DNA from: Lepidostoma basale
Taxonomy: Eukaryota > Arthropoda > Insecta > Trichoptera > Lepidostomatidae
DNA length: 64,000 bases
Reading direction: 5' to 3'
Assembly (NCBI GenBank): GCA_022606425.2
Contig: JAHDVF020001314.1
Coordinates: 310,001-374,000 of the forward strand
Both the position numbers and the translations under genes were made by a program. The notes below the pieces were generated by a model that saw only the letters and a list, made by a program, of their open reading frames with translations, had not been told where the DNA came from and did no database searches. Below, one piece after another: positions 29,370 to 39,677 of this stretch (the first letter of the stretch is position 1; the number at the start of each line of letters is the position of its first letter).

Positions 29370-30243
29370 TGGTGCCCTAGGGGTTAAAAAAACATGTCGG
29401 AACTAGAAAGAATTCATACACAAAAAAACCTTTACTGTATTCTAATTAACAACCAGCAACTAACAGATGTATCTACGATGAAGGATCTCCGAATCATCTA
29501 TGAGAGTAGGCTGACTTTTCGCGCACATATCGAGAGGATTCGTGACATTGCACTGGGGATGTTGGGCTTCATCATTCGGACCGGAAGAGTTTTCAGAGAT
29601 CCCAATGTGCTCAGAGTCCTATACAACGCGTTGGTTCGGAGCAGAGTCGAAAGTGGTTCTGTAATATGGAGTCCTCACGAGGCGAGATATTCTGTTATGC
29701 TGGGGAGTGTTCAGAAAAAAATTCGGAGGTATCTCTAAATAAAGGAGTATGGTAGAGTTATCCGTGGCTGTATCCCACGGCATTTCTTTTAAGAATGCTC
29801 GGAACCAACTCTTTACAGCTTCGAAGAGATGGGCATCTTATTACCCCCATATCTTTAAATGAATCAAGGGATACTTCGAGAACTTGACCGTGCTAAAGGG
29901 TGTTGGTCATTTTGTCCCTGATAGATATCTCCGACAGCGACAGCACAGATTGTTTTACCTACCGGCCACCAGAACCAATCTGCCTCTGGTGACACCGGTG
30001 GGAAGAGCAATTAGTCGCGGTCTCTTCGGATATCGACGTCTTTCATATTAGCGAAGGTGCGTTCAGGTGTCAAATACTCGTGACTTTAAAAAGTATTTTG
30101 TCTTTCTAATGTCGAACCATCTCTAATGCGTTCCTGGTATTATGTTGTATTTTTATAATATTTTACCTGTACTCAATAAATGTCTTAAACATTTTACTGT
30201 TAGTAATGTATTTTGAGTTAATAAACTGATTTGATTTGATTTA
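29370..30243 (+). pseudogene. CR1/Jockey-like LINE 3' region, J2 (best copy)
   Basis: Frame 29394-29738: DVSTMKDLRIIYESRLTFRA, HIERIRDIALGMLGFIIRTG, LRVLYNALVRSRVESGSVIW, SVQKKIRRYL. This is the conserved thumb-side region after the RT. Frameshifted continuation gives VGHFVPDRYLRQRQHRLFY and DVFHISEG. The 3' part AATAAATGTCTTAAACATTT ends in GATTTGATTTGATTT, the family tail. Confidence 0.85.
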
Positions 30244-30307
30244 TTCTTCACTGTTTCTCATCGAGGGTTGGTCTTCAACACTTTTGAAATAGGCGTATTT
30301 CTAGGAT

Positions 30308-30515
30308 GAACTAACTAACATACTATTACGCCGTTTCCCCGAAGGGGTAGATAGAAACACTGGACCACCACACTGATCTTTCCTGACATACTTATCTCGA
30401 TTCTACTATATTCATTCATCGTATCATGCACGCACGTCGATTATTCAGTTCAGCGGCGTTCCATTCTTTCTACCTACCCCTCCGGGGAAGACGGCGTGAT
30501 GGTTAGATAGTTAGT
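30308..30515. mobile_element. Head-to-head pair of L-A1 3' ends
   Basis: Minus copy 30308-30448 (hairpin CCCCGAAGGGG, truncated at GCACGTCGATTATTC) meets plus copy 30449-30515 (GCGTTCCATTCTTTC..CCCCTCCGGGGAAGACGG, TTAG). Both tails point outward, as at 9233-9705. Confidence 0.85.
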
Positions 30516-31344
30516 TAGTAATATCCTTGAGACAAACACCAGGAAGGATCATATAATTGAAATCAATAAAGGAAAAAAATGTACGCGTATATATTTAGAT
30601 ATTTTGAATATATTAACAGAAGTGATTTCCCGTGCCTCTGACATTGACACAGAGTACACGGGCTCGCGTTACAATATTTGGACAAATATCATCGCCTCTT
30701 GCTGGGATCGTAAACCCGCCATGCCGGACTTCATTTGTTACCCGGGAGAAAATGAAACAAAATAACGAATTGCCGGTAATTCAACAGCAGATTGCATTGA
30801 AACCTTGTACGTGACGTTTGCTAACTAACTAACTAACGTACCCGACCCCCGAGAGACCAGTGAAAAAAAGTTCTCACTTAACACGTTATTTCGCTGTTTC
30901 AGAATTAAATTAGTATTCTCGATTGCAATTTGTAAAAGTGTCATATGCAGAACACCCCAGTTCGGAGAATTGATATTAGAATTTTATTTTTAATAACTTT
31001 CTGTCATTTTCCAATATCTTATAATATAACCCTTCGGGGCGAATGAAATTAGTTACTCTATTTTTTTTTTCTTTTCTTGTTTTTTTCTTTTTTCTTTTAC
31101 ATTTTAAAATTATATTTTATTTTTAATTCATTATTACTAATAGTTTTCTCTTTATCTTATCAAAGTGTTACTTTATTACTCTTATATATTTAACCTTATG
31201 TCAGTTGTTATATAATATTTGTGGTAGCATGTTATTGGCCTTGTTTTGTTGTCTCTATGTGTTTATACTCATATACTGTAATTGCTGTTTGTTACCCTCG
31301 ATAATAAAAAATAAAAAATAAAGTAAATATTGTCAAACGATTTA
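30516..31344. other. No gene recognised
   Basis: 30517-30590 is a repeat shared with 23455. 30821-30860 carries a bare TTAG tail scrap. 31040-31335 is T-rich and ends AATAAAAAATAAAAAATAAA, like a LINE or mRNA 3' end, but no coding sequence precedes it. Confidence 0.4.
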
Positions 31345-31574
31345 ACCCTTACGTAGCTACCCTTGTGTATGGAAATGAAGCTTGGAGCTGGCAAAATAAG
31401 GATGAACGTAGAATAAATGCCGTAGAAATAAGATAACTAAGAAAAATGTGCGGGAAAACGTTGTATGATTAGGACACCGAACGATGAAACGAGAGAGAAA
31501 TGTAAGGCAGATGACTGCATCATGGATAAAATTAAAAAAGGATTCCTGAGATGGTTTGGACACCTGAGATGGTT
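31345..31574 (+). mobile_element. L-A3 fragment
   Basis: TLVYGNEAWSWQNKDERRINA, MCGKTLYD then a shift, DETREKCKADDCIMDKIKKG, FLRWFGHL. Breaks where the minus L-A1 copy starts. Confidence 0.75.
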
Positions 31575-32330
31575 CTCTGACTCCTCTCACGGCCGACATC
31601 AAATATTTGATTTATTTGATCGTGCCACGTTTTCCTCTATTTATAATTCCATTTACAGCGTTAACATATATATTTTTTACCATTCTTTCTTCATTCATTC
31701 TTTCCACATATCCAAACCATCTTAATGATCCTTTCATTATTTTGTTCATAACACCATCATTCGCAAAGCATTCACTTCTTATATTTTTATTCGACACTCT
31801 ATCATACACAGACTATCCACACATTCTTCTAAGAGATCTCATTTCTTCTGCATTTATTCTACTTTCATCCTTCTTTTGCCAGTTCCACGCTTCGTTTCCA
31901 TACATAAGGATCTGTAGAAGAACACCATTGTGCACTGCCATTCTAGCTTTTTTGGATAGGTTTTTGTTTGCGATGACAACTTTAAGTGCACCATTCACTT
32001 TGTTGCCTGCCCCAACCCTTCTTTCAATATCGCCCATCTATTGTAAACATGCTACCTAATTACACGAACTCATCTACTTGCTCCACATTTTTACCATTCA
32101 CGCTAATGTTGCAGACTGTCGTGATTTCTTATTTTTCAAAATTGGATCTTGGACTTATAAACATTCATCATCAGATCATTTCGCATGCATTTCTCATACA
32201 TACTATTCACCAGGACTTGTAGTTCATGCTCGTTGTCTGCAAGTAGGACAGCGTCATCCGCATACAAAAGACAACTTACTGACACTCCGCTCGTTTTGGC
32301 ACCTACATCCAACCCTTTCAGCTCTTTCAT
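31575..32330 (-). pseudogene. L-A1 copy reaching the reverse transcriptase catalytic motif
   Basis: The furthest-reaching L-A copy. Minus frame 32136-32330 has SVSCLLYADDAVLLADNEHE followed by LQVLVNSMYEKCMRND: YADD is the catalytic box of the polymerase, shared with RTE-type and related LINEs. Then 31813-32037 (GDIERRVGAGNKVNGALKVV, VHNGVLLQILMYGNEAWNW) and 31612-31809 (MYDRVSNKNIRSECFANDGV). The 3' hairpin and tail are missing. Confidence 0.88.
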
Positions 32331-32460
32331 AGAAATAAGATCACTGAGAATAATTTACGGGAAAATAATGTATGATAGAATACCGAACGTCGAAATAAGG
32401 AAGAAATGTAAGGCAGATAGATGATTGCATCGTTAGTAAAATTTGAAAAAGGATCCCTGA
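32331..32460 (+). mobile_element. L-A3 fragment
   Basis: RNKITENNLRENNV-like shifted frame; nucleotides match KMYDRIPNVEIRKKCKADR, DCIV, KGSLR. Likely the same copy type as 31345-31574. Confidence 0.65.
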
Positions 32461-32734
32461 GATAGAATTGCTTTAAGATTATCAAAAATTATTTTGTTAC
32501 ATTTAAAATGTTTGGGTCATGATTAGCTACCTATCTCACATGCATTGAAAATCAATATAAATAGCTTAAACAAATTTACTACAGTAATTGGGTTCAAACT
32601 ACCGGTTGTATACAAAAAAATCAACAATAAAAAATATATAAACTAAAAAAACAAAAAAATTAAAAATTAAAATAAAAATAAAAAATAGAAATAAAAAAAA
32701 AGTGAAAAATAGAGGAACCTCGAGGAGTTGGCAG

Positions 32735-32880
32735 AATTCAGTTGTCCAGGCTGGGATATATAAAGAGCTGACAGGAATGTGCAGAGTTTTGAGAACCTGT
32801 TTCAAGTGTCGTAGGACAGAGATGCTTTCGCTGCAGTGATCACCAACGTTGGGAGAATCTGACATGGCAGTAGAAGAATA
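32735..32880 (+). mobile_element. L-D 3' scrap
   Basis: Shifted frames of SWQNSVVQAGIYKELTGMC, ENLFQVS-QDRDAFAAVITNV, GRI, ending AGTAGAAGAATAA. An A-rich stretch precedes it at 32620-32720. Confidence 0.55.
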
Positions 32881-33119
32881 AAATGAACAATATTTAAAAA
32901 TAATAATAATTATAGAAAGTCCCTCTTTACCATCCCTGGCTGATCCGCTTCATTCCGGACCGATCACTCTCTTTATTAGGAAGCCACACATCCTCACCTG
33001 TCAAGCCATGATAGAGTAGAGGTGAGCTCTGTATACGGAGTGTGTTTGTAAAACATTCAAGTACCAGGATACCATTGGCGGACACTGATTTTCAAAAGCA
33101 TGGTTAAAATATTGTCTAT
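32881..33119. other. No recognised feature
   Basis: No frame or repeat seen. Confidence 0.4.
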
Positions 33120-34055
33120 TTAGTAATATATTAATCCAAGCTCCAAATATTTAGCAGCAGCGTTAAATGCGTACCGCTGTACGGATGTGAGACTTGGAAA
33201 TCTACCGCGGACGTTATTGAAAAACTCCAGGTGTTTATAAATAGGTGCCTTCGCTCAATAAAAGCTTCGAAGAGATGGGCATCTCATAACCCATTTCTTT
33301 AGATTAATCAGGCGATATTTCGAGAACTCAGCCGTGCTAGAGGGTGTTGGTCTTTTTGTCCCTGATAGATTTCTCCGACAGCGACAGCACAGATTGTTTT
33401 ACCTACCAGCCACCATAACCAATCTGCCTCTAACACCGGTGGGAAGAGCAATTAGTCTGCTGAACGCGGTCTCCTCGGAGATCGACGTCTTTCATATTAG
33501 TGAAGGTACGTTCAGTAGACAAATACTCTTGACTTTAGAAAGTATCTTGTCTTCCTAATGTCGAACCATCTCTAATGCGTTCCTGGTATTCTGTTGTATT
33601 TTTATAATATTTTATCTGTACTCAATAGATGGCTTAAACATTTTCCTGTTTGTAATGCCTTTTGAGTTAATAAACTGATTTGATTTGATTTGAATATTCA
33701 AGATCTATTGGCCCCACACAGTGTCAAATGCCCTTTTCTAGACCATGGCAGGCGAAAAGCCAATTAGAGAACAAGTCGCTAAACGCAAATGGCAGTGGAT
33801 CGGTCACACTCTGCGACGGAACCCAGCCTGCATCGCGCGGGGCGCACTAGACTGGTCCCCTATGGGGGCAAAGAGGAAGCGAGGCAGACCTAGAGCCACC
33901 CTGGAGAAGAGCCCTGCAGGACGAGGTTAAAGCAGCAGGCCTCACTTGAGATGATGTTAGGCATCAGGCATGCGATAGAATCGGGTGGAGAAGGTTCATT
34001 GAGTCCCTATGCACCACAGAGGTGTGACAGGACAAAAAGAAAAAGCAGAAGAAGA
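33120..34055 (+). pseudogene. LINE C-terminal region, L-G, split by J2
   Basis: Left part VPLYGCETWKSTADVIEKLQ, VFINRCLRSI ends near 33258. Right part from 33694 gives IYWPHTVSNALF, then frame 33745-33930 [50 protein letters not shown]. The end has RVRWRRFIESLCTTEV-like residues and AAAAAGCAGAAGAAG. Only copy here. Confidence 0.75.
33259..33693 (+). mobile_element. J2 insertion in L-G
   Basis: Frame 33334-33558: GLFVPDRFLRQRQHRLFYLP, VGRAISLLNAVSSEIDVFHI, LTLESILSS. 3' end TAATAAACTGATTTGATTTGATTT. AATA is at both junctions; a longer duplication is not clear. Confidence 0.8.
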
Positions 34056-34098
34056 TATTAATTCATTGTTTTGGCCGAAACACTATGATACTTCTACT

Positions 34099-34392
34099 TC
34101 TATTAAAAGATCTGACGATCTATGGCATAGAAATTGTGTCTCCTGAAATAATGAGGTTCAACTGCCCTTCCAACTCTTGGGCGGTCTTCTAGGTGGGCGG
34201 TGTCCGAAGGGTATTTCATAAGCGGCTGTATATGCAAGTCTGTCACCATCCATTCGGGCTACATGGTCCCTCCAGTATCTTCTTCTGGATCTACTCCACC
34301 GCATGATATCCTCTATTTCTCAAGTTTTTCTGATATCTGAGCTACGGACTCGAACACGATCTCGGAGAGCTTTTCCAGTAATGGACCTAAGG
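34099..34392 (-). mobile_element. L-C fragment
   Basis: Minus strand LVLRSITGKALRDRVRVRSS, EIEDIMRWSRSRRRYWRDHV, ARMDGDRLAYTAAYEIPFGH, RPPRRPPKSWKGS. Stops break it; no AAG tail. Confidence 0.75.
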
Positions 34393-34396
34393 ACAA

Positions 34397-34525
34397 GGTT
34401 CCAAGTTCCACTCCCGGCGAGGACAGTGTGGTTGTCACACTGTATTTGGTGTGGTGTAGATTTCACGTGACAATAAAATGGCGATAGATTAGCTACCTAT
34501 CACATGTGACAAGAATCACTATGAT
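34397..34525 (+). mobile_element. SINE-S 3' half
   Basis: Box B remnant AGTTCCACTCCCGGCG, then GTGTGGTGTAGATTTCACGT and GACAATAAAATGGCGATAGA, followed by TTAGCTACCTATCACATGTG as in the 1.1-kb copy. The 5' box A part is missing. Confidence 0.7.
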
Positions 34526-34604
34526 AGCTATAACACCCTTTACATCGATTTGACTCATGCTGTCATGATGTAAAGAGCGATTTATTAAAATAATAAAAAT
34601 AATA

Positions 34605-34810
34605 ATAAATGGAACTAGAAATAGAGGAAGACGGTAAAAAAGTGGTAGGATCAAAAAAAAATTGTGTCGGCCACGTGAGGAGTCAGAGAAATCGACGCGC
34701 GTGCATGACACGATGCACGAAGCGAGAGAAATATGTCAGGAAAGAAAAGTGTGGCAGTCCATTCATTCCGCCTACCCCTTCGGGGAGACGGCGTGATGGT
34801 TAGTTAGTCA
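34605..34810 (+). mobile_element. L-A1 3' end
   Basis: NGTRNRGRR-type start, VGHVRSQRNRRACMTRCTK, SPFIPPTPSGRRRDG frame shift at the end, hairpin CCCCTTCGGGG and TTAG units. A 20-base deletion lies in the MNVEEAR region. Confidence 0.85.
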
Positions 34811-34814
34811 GTTA

Positions 34815-35048
34815 CAACAACAACAAAAAACCATCACGCCGTTTCCCCACAGGGGTAGGCAGAGAGAATGGACCGCCACACTACTCTATCCTGACATACC
34901 TCTCTAGCTTCCTCCGACTTCTGACATGACCAACCTTTAAAATTTGATTAATTTGGTCATGCCATGTTTTCCTCGGTCTACCTCGACTCCGTACTCTATT
35001 TATATACTTTTTTAACTATTCTTTCTTCACCCATGCGCTCCATATGTA
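34815..35048 (-). mobile_element. L-A2 3' end
   Basis: AACAACAAAAAACC tail (TTG on the coding strand), hairpin CCCCACAGGGG, and the L-A2 coding nucleotides to CATGCGCTCCATATGT. It abuts the L-A1 copy tail to tail. Confidence 0.85.
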
Positions 35049-35422
35049 TGTTAGTTAGTTAGTTAGTTTTATTTTTTTTTTTTTTGGTTGTTATACTATC
35101 GAATCGGACGTGACGCCTCAGAAATATCGCTGCACTGCTCACTTGATGTTCAGTGGCTATGTTCTCGCTTTAATTGACTTTTCGAGTGGCCGTTATTTTC
35201 CCGCCACCCAGAGCACACTGATTTTGCCATGAAACTGATGTAAATCGGATCACATATATATAATGCAGAGATAAAACTTAACGCGTGATGTTAAATTTCA
35301 TTCTTATCTACTCTTGTACCGTAACAATTGCAGTTAATGTTCATTTTTTTTTTACTTATTTTCGAAAAAAAAAAATTGTTAATGTCCGTTGTTTTGGCCG
35401 AAACACTGTGATACTTTAAAAT
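35049..35422. other. No recognised gene
   Basis: A TTAG scrap at 35047-35067, then unknown sequence. GTTTTGGCCGAAACACTGTG at about 35388 is also found near 34070 and 17790 and belongs to the hammerhead units. Confidence 0.4.
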
Positions 35423-35500
35423 TCTTCTTTTTCTTCTTCAGCCTATTCCCGTCCACTCCTAAACAATGGCCTCATTCATTCGCTTCCATGTCACTCTGTG
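35423..35500 (-). mobile_element. L-B tail tip
   Basis: TTCTTTTTCTTCTTCAGCCT followed by ATTCCCGTCCACTCCT as at 12410 and 60555. Confidence 0.65.
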
Positions 35501-35535
35501 AGAACATGGTCCATGAGAACATGGAACATGGAGAA

Positions 35536-35892
35536 CATGGTACACTCAGGCAGAACGAATAGACTGCCACACTTTTCTTTCCTGACATATTTCTCTCGCT
35601 TCCTCAACATTCATACATCGCGTCATGCATACGCGTCGATTTCTCTGACTCCTCACATGGCCGACATTCAATATTTGATTTATTTGATCGTGCCACATTT
35701 TCCTCGGTCTTCCTCTATTTCTGGTTCCATTTACATCGTTAACGTATAATTTTTTTACAATTCTTTCTTCATTCATTCTTTCCATATGTCCAAACCATCT
35801 AAATGATCTTTTCATTATTTTGTTCATAACACCATCATTCGCACCGTATTCACTTCTTATATTTTCATTCGACACTCTATCATACACAGACC
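35536..35892 (-). pseudogene. L-A1 3' region, open frame
   Basis: Minus frame 35546-35887 (113 codons): MYDRVSNENIRSEYGANDGV, MNKIMKRSFRWFGHM, NGTRNRGRPRKMWHDQINQ, NVEEAREICQERKVW. No stop in the family region. The hairpin and tail are missing: sequence changes at CAGGCAGAA. Confidence 0.85.
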
Positions 35893-36327
35893 ATAATTTT
35901 TTTAATGAACATCCGGATAATCGAGAGTTTTCTATGTGTTAAACTAAAGCAAAACGTTTTTCTAATGACCGTGTTTTTCTGTTTACTCGTGTATCTATGA
36001 ATGTACATAGAGTGCCATACATTGTTTACATTTACACCCATTCGATAGTGTGCGCGTAATGAATAGTACAGCGTGTTCCTAGATTCGCTGCCCGTTTAAG
36101 TGTAGTGTTTACCTGTTTCTAATTTGTTCCTGGGAAATACACCTGGCGAGGTAATCAGAGAGGGTAGATACGTGTTACAAAACTTGTGTTCCCCCTGTTC
36201 CAGAGGCGGAGCGAGGGAAACTTCTCACAACACTATAAAAATATATATTTAACGTTTTACATTGGACCAAGAAAAAATAGTCACGAAAGTATACGGTATA
36301 GATTTACGGCGCCGTAATGCAATTTAA
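35893..36327. other. No recognised gene
   Basis: No frame or repeat seen. Confidence 0.4.
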
Positions 36328-36807
36328 GTGGGTGATAGACGGGCGAGCAAGTACGCGTACTTATGGCTCGACGACCTTTTTCGCTCGTATGTCACCGTAA
36401 GTACGCGTACTTTAAAACCGCCGAGTAAGTCGTCGGCGATCCAACCGGTTTGAAATCTTACTCGTAGCTCGTCTTGGCTCGTACGTGTGGCAGCACTGCG
36501 AGCCGCGAGCCGCCATTTTGTACGATATAATTCCTAAATACGATATAATTATAATACGATATAATTATAATACGATATAATTATAATACGATATAAATAC
36601 GATCCTAAATACGATATAATTATAATACGATATAATAAATACGATATAATTATAATACGATATAATTCCTAAATAACACAAAGCTTCTTCAGTGGACGAC
36701 ATCGCGATACGGTATGAGTAAGTTGGCGCGTGTATCGCCGACGTCGAGTCAAGTAAGTTCGCGATCTTAAAAACCGCAGACTTTAAGTTCGTACGTCTAT
36801 CACCACC
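36328..36807. mobile_element. MITE with TTTAA flanks and internal 16-bp array
   Basis: Left end GTGGGTGATAGACGGGCGAG; right end in inverse GGTGGTGATAGACGTACGAA. TTTAA is present at 36323-36327 and 36808-36812. Inside: repeated AAGTACGCGTACTT, and CGAGTAAG / CTTACTCG words. GC-rich arms around an AT-rich array. No transposase. Confidence 0.75.
36518..36674. repeat. 16-bp tandem array
   Basis: Units of TACGATATAATTATAA, about nine, with two spacers CCTAAA. Confined to the MITE. Confidence 0.9.
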
Positions 36808-36829
36808 TTTAAGGTTGCCACATCAAAAT

Positions 36830-37535
36830 GTTTTCCCACACTTTAGTTTCCTGACATATTTCTCTCGATTCCTCAACATTCATACATCGTGTCATGCACG
36901 CGCATCGATTTCTCTGACTCCTCACATGGCCGACATTCAATATTTGATTTATTTGATCGTGCCACGTTTTCCTCGGTCTTCCTCTATTTCGGGTTTCATT
37001 TACATCGTTAACATATATTTTTTTACCATTCTTTCTTCATTCATTCTTTCCATATGTCCAAACCATCTTAATGATCCTTTCATTATTTTGTTCATGACAC
37101 CAACATTCGCACCACATTCACTTCTTATATTTTCATTCGACACTCTATCATACACAGAGTATCCTTCTTTTGTCAGTTCCATGCTTCGCTTCCATATATA
37201 AGGGTCGGTAGAAGAAACCATTGTGCACTGCCATTCTAGCTTTTTTGGATCGGTTTTTGTTTGCGATGACAACTTTAAGTGCACCATTCACTTTGTTACC
37301 TGGCCCAACCCTTCTTTCAATATCCCTCTCCACTCGCCCATCTCTTGTAAACACACAACCTAAATACACGAACTCAACTACTTGCTCCAAACTTTCACCA
37401 TTCACGCTAATGTTGCAGACTGTCATGGTTTCTTCCTTTTCAAAAATCATTACCTTGGACTTTCATTCATCATCAGATAATTTCGCATGCATACCTCATA
37501 CATACAATTCACCAGGACTTGTAGTATCTTGTAGG
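36830..37535 (-). pseudogene. L-A1 long copy
   Basis: From the 5' side (minus): SDDE..KVMIFEKEETMTV, CNISVNGESLEQVVEFVYLG, CVFTRDGRVERDIERRVGPG, NKNRSKKARMAVHNG; a small deletion; then VYDRVSNENIRSECGANVGV, NKIMKGSLRWFGHM. Several stops. Tail missing. A J2 copy joins it on the right. Confidence 0.88.
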
Positions 37536-37544
37536 ACTTGTTGC

Positions 37545-37805
37545 ATCTATTGAGTACAGGTAAAATATTATATACATTCAACATAATACCAGGAACGGAT
37601 TAGAGATGGTTTGACAATAGGAAGACAAGATGCTTTCTAAAGTCGAGAGTATTTGTCCTCTGAACGTTGTACTTTCACTAATACGAAAGACGTCGATCTC
37701 CTAGGAGACCGCGTTCAATAGACTAATTGCTCTTCCCACCGGTGTCACCAGAGGCAGGTTGGTTCTGGCGACCGGTAGGTTAAACAATCTGTGCTGTCGC
37801 TTTTG
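37545..37805 (-). mobile_element. J2 3' fragment
   Basis: Inverse of J2: TGAGTACAGGTAAAATATTA, CAGGAACGGATTAGAGATGG, GTATTTGTCCTCTGAACG, ACCAGAGGCAGGTTGGTTCT. The GATTT tail is missing. Confidence 0.75.
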
Positions 37806-38279
37806 GAGATATCATGATGTTTTATCTCACTGGATATGTGACAAATTAAAATTGAATGTTTTTTTTATATTTTTAAATTCGCGAAGACTACGTCACCGTT
37901 GTAATTGTGATTATCTGTATTTTGTTGACGGCGTTTCGGTAATTTTGTTTGGTCCACATAGATAAAGATGTTTTTTTAAGGCCACCGAGTTTGCACTGTG
38001 CGGTTTATATTATGTTTGTGACGTCACGCGCCGTTGTCGAATACCGAAATCTCGAATGTAAAATCATCCCGAGTAATGTATCATTTGAAATTATTTCCCG
38101 ATTGAGAAATACATCTTCTTACATCGGATTTACCTTAATAAACCCCTAGGATATGGCAGCGAGCTGACAAAACCGGTAGACACTAGACTCGAACAAGTGG
38201 AATAAAACTAAATTGATAAACCTTATGATACTTCAAAAAAAATATATTAATTTGAAAAACCGTTATAAAATCACTATTT
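37806..38279. other. No gene; eroded hammerhead-unit scraps
   Basis: GCGAGCTGACAAAACCGG near 38165 resembles 17598-17615. An open 66-codon frame at 37949 has no known motif. Confidence 0.4.
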
Positions 38280-38290
38280 AATTTCTACGA

Positions 38291-38524
38291 CGAAAAGACT
38301 CTTCGAGATAGGGTGATAAACATGGTTATCCGCGAAATTTGCAAGATGGAAGATGTCGTGAGATGGTACAGACAACGCAGAAGATACTGGAATGCGCACG
38401 TGCAGACGATGGACCCCACCAGAATCCCACACGCTGTGGCACATCAGATTCCTGCCGGCTACCTGGGTGTCGATCTCCCAAGAGAGGCTAGCTTGATTAC
38501 AGGAACAGACCAAAGAAGAGGAAG
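38291..38524 (+). mobile_element. L-C insertion, 11-bp duplication
   Basis: AATTTCTACGA at 38280-38290 and 38525-38535 flanks 234 bp. Reading: TLRDRVINMVIREICKMEDV, VRWYRQRRRYWNAHVQTMDP, HQIPAGYLG, tail AAAGAAGAGGAAG. The host is a hammerhead unit. Confidence 0.9.
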
Positions 38525-38535
38525 AATTTCTACGA

Positions 38536-38665
38536 AATTGTCGCACAGCTCTTTCGTCGTGTTACAATTACCTAAACTGAGTTTAATCGATTTTAAAACC
38601 TGATGATGCCAACATCAGTTGGGGAAATACAGCTGTCGGACAGTTTCATGAAAATAAAATTAATA
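38536..38665 (+). repeat. Hammerhead foldback, host of the L-C copy
   Basis: Plus motif 38600-38638: CTGATGA, T, GCCAAC/GTTGGG with loop ATCA, GAAA, then TACAGCTGTC. One pair of stem II is lost and two bases are inserted before the palindrome. The left arm has GTCGCACAGCTCTTTCGTCG, an eroded inverse. Confidence 0.55.
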
Positions 38666-38710
38666 AATTGTTCATATTAAATAATAACACAAATTTATAA
38701 GTTCAATAAA

Positions 38711-38800
38711 AGTTCAGAGATCCCTCAGGGTTCAAACCTAGGGCCACTTTTATTTCTTCTCTTTATCAACGATATTGATAAACACGTTGAATTTTATTAA
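38711..38800 (+). pseudogene. Reverse transcriptase scrap, Jockey/CR1 type
   Basis: 30 codons: SEIPQGSNLGPLLFLLFIND, IDKHVEFY then stop. PQGSxLGPLLFxLFINDI is the RT palm motif before the YxDD box in Jockey/CR1-type LINEs. It is the only copy of this segment in the window. Confidence 0.8.
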
Positions 38801-39334
38801 TATGAATGAAAACGTCTATATTCTAGAAGTTTTATTATAGTTAAAAATTACTACTTCTGATTTTGAAAATTTGGTTTGGTTCATGTGATGCTCCCGTGAA
38901 TTTGGAGAAATTACGTGTATAAGTGAATTGTTTTGGTCAATTTGATTGTTGCCGCACTTTATAATAGTTAATTGTGAGACGTAATACGTTTGTATTGTTT
39001 TGATGTCAAAATTATACAAGTTTTTTCGTTTATATAAAGAATTTTGACAGGTGTAAAAATAAATTTTTCATTTGTTCCAATGACAATTTGAATAATTTCT
39101 TCAATATTCTTTTAAAGTTCTTGCTGGTGTTGGTTGGTTTTAAGTGCCTAATTACTGCCAAATAAAAAAAGTGGATACGTGGAACATTAATTAAATCATA
39201 TAACAGCTAATTTAAAAAACGGTGGATACGTGTAACATAAATTAAATAAACACAAAAGTCCGGATCGTCCATGTCGACATATGCAACATCGGAAAAACAT
39301 TATGTGTTATTACATTATGTGCTAAATTTAAAAA
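38801..39334. other. No gene; GTGGATACGTGGAACAT repeats
   Basis: The word recurs at about 39172, 39222 and 39340, ahead of the long SINE-T. The rest is AT-rich. Confidence 0.5.
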
Positions 39335-39661
39335 ACGGTGGATCCGTGGAACATAAATTAAATAGACAAATGTGCACCATCTAAAAATAACATTTTGTAT
39401 TAAATTATTTTTATTTTGTTATTTTATTTTATATCATTGTATTTTATATTATTTATTTTAGATTTATTTTGTGGATGTTGGAAGATCAAAGTGTGCGCGG
39501 GAGATGCCTATTGGTGGCGATGAGGTTCGCAACCCATCACACCGCGTCTCCCGCGGGGCGAAAAGAGAAGGATGGAGTGCCGCATCGGTTAAAGTGTGAC
39601 AATCCATTCTTTCTGCCTACCCTTTCGGGGAGACTGCGTGATGGTTAGTTAGTTAGTTAGT
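39335..39661 (+). mobile_element. SINE-T, long form, copy 2
   Basis: GGTGGATCCGTGGAACATAA, TTATTTTGTGGATG, GTGTGCGCGGGAGATGC, TTGGTGGCGATGAGGTTCGC, CCTTTCGGGG hairpin, TTAG units. Aligns along its length with 20217-20548 in inverse. Confidence 0.8.
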
Positions 39662-39677
39662 TTATTATAGTTTAGAG

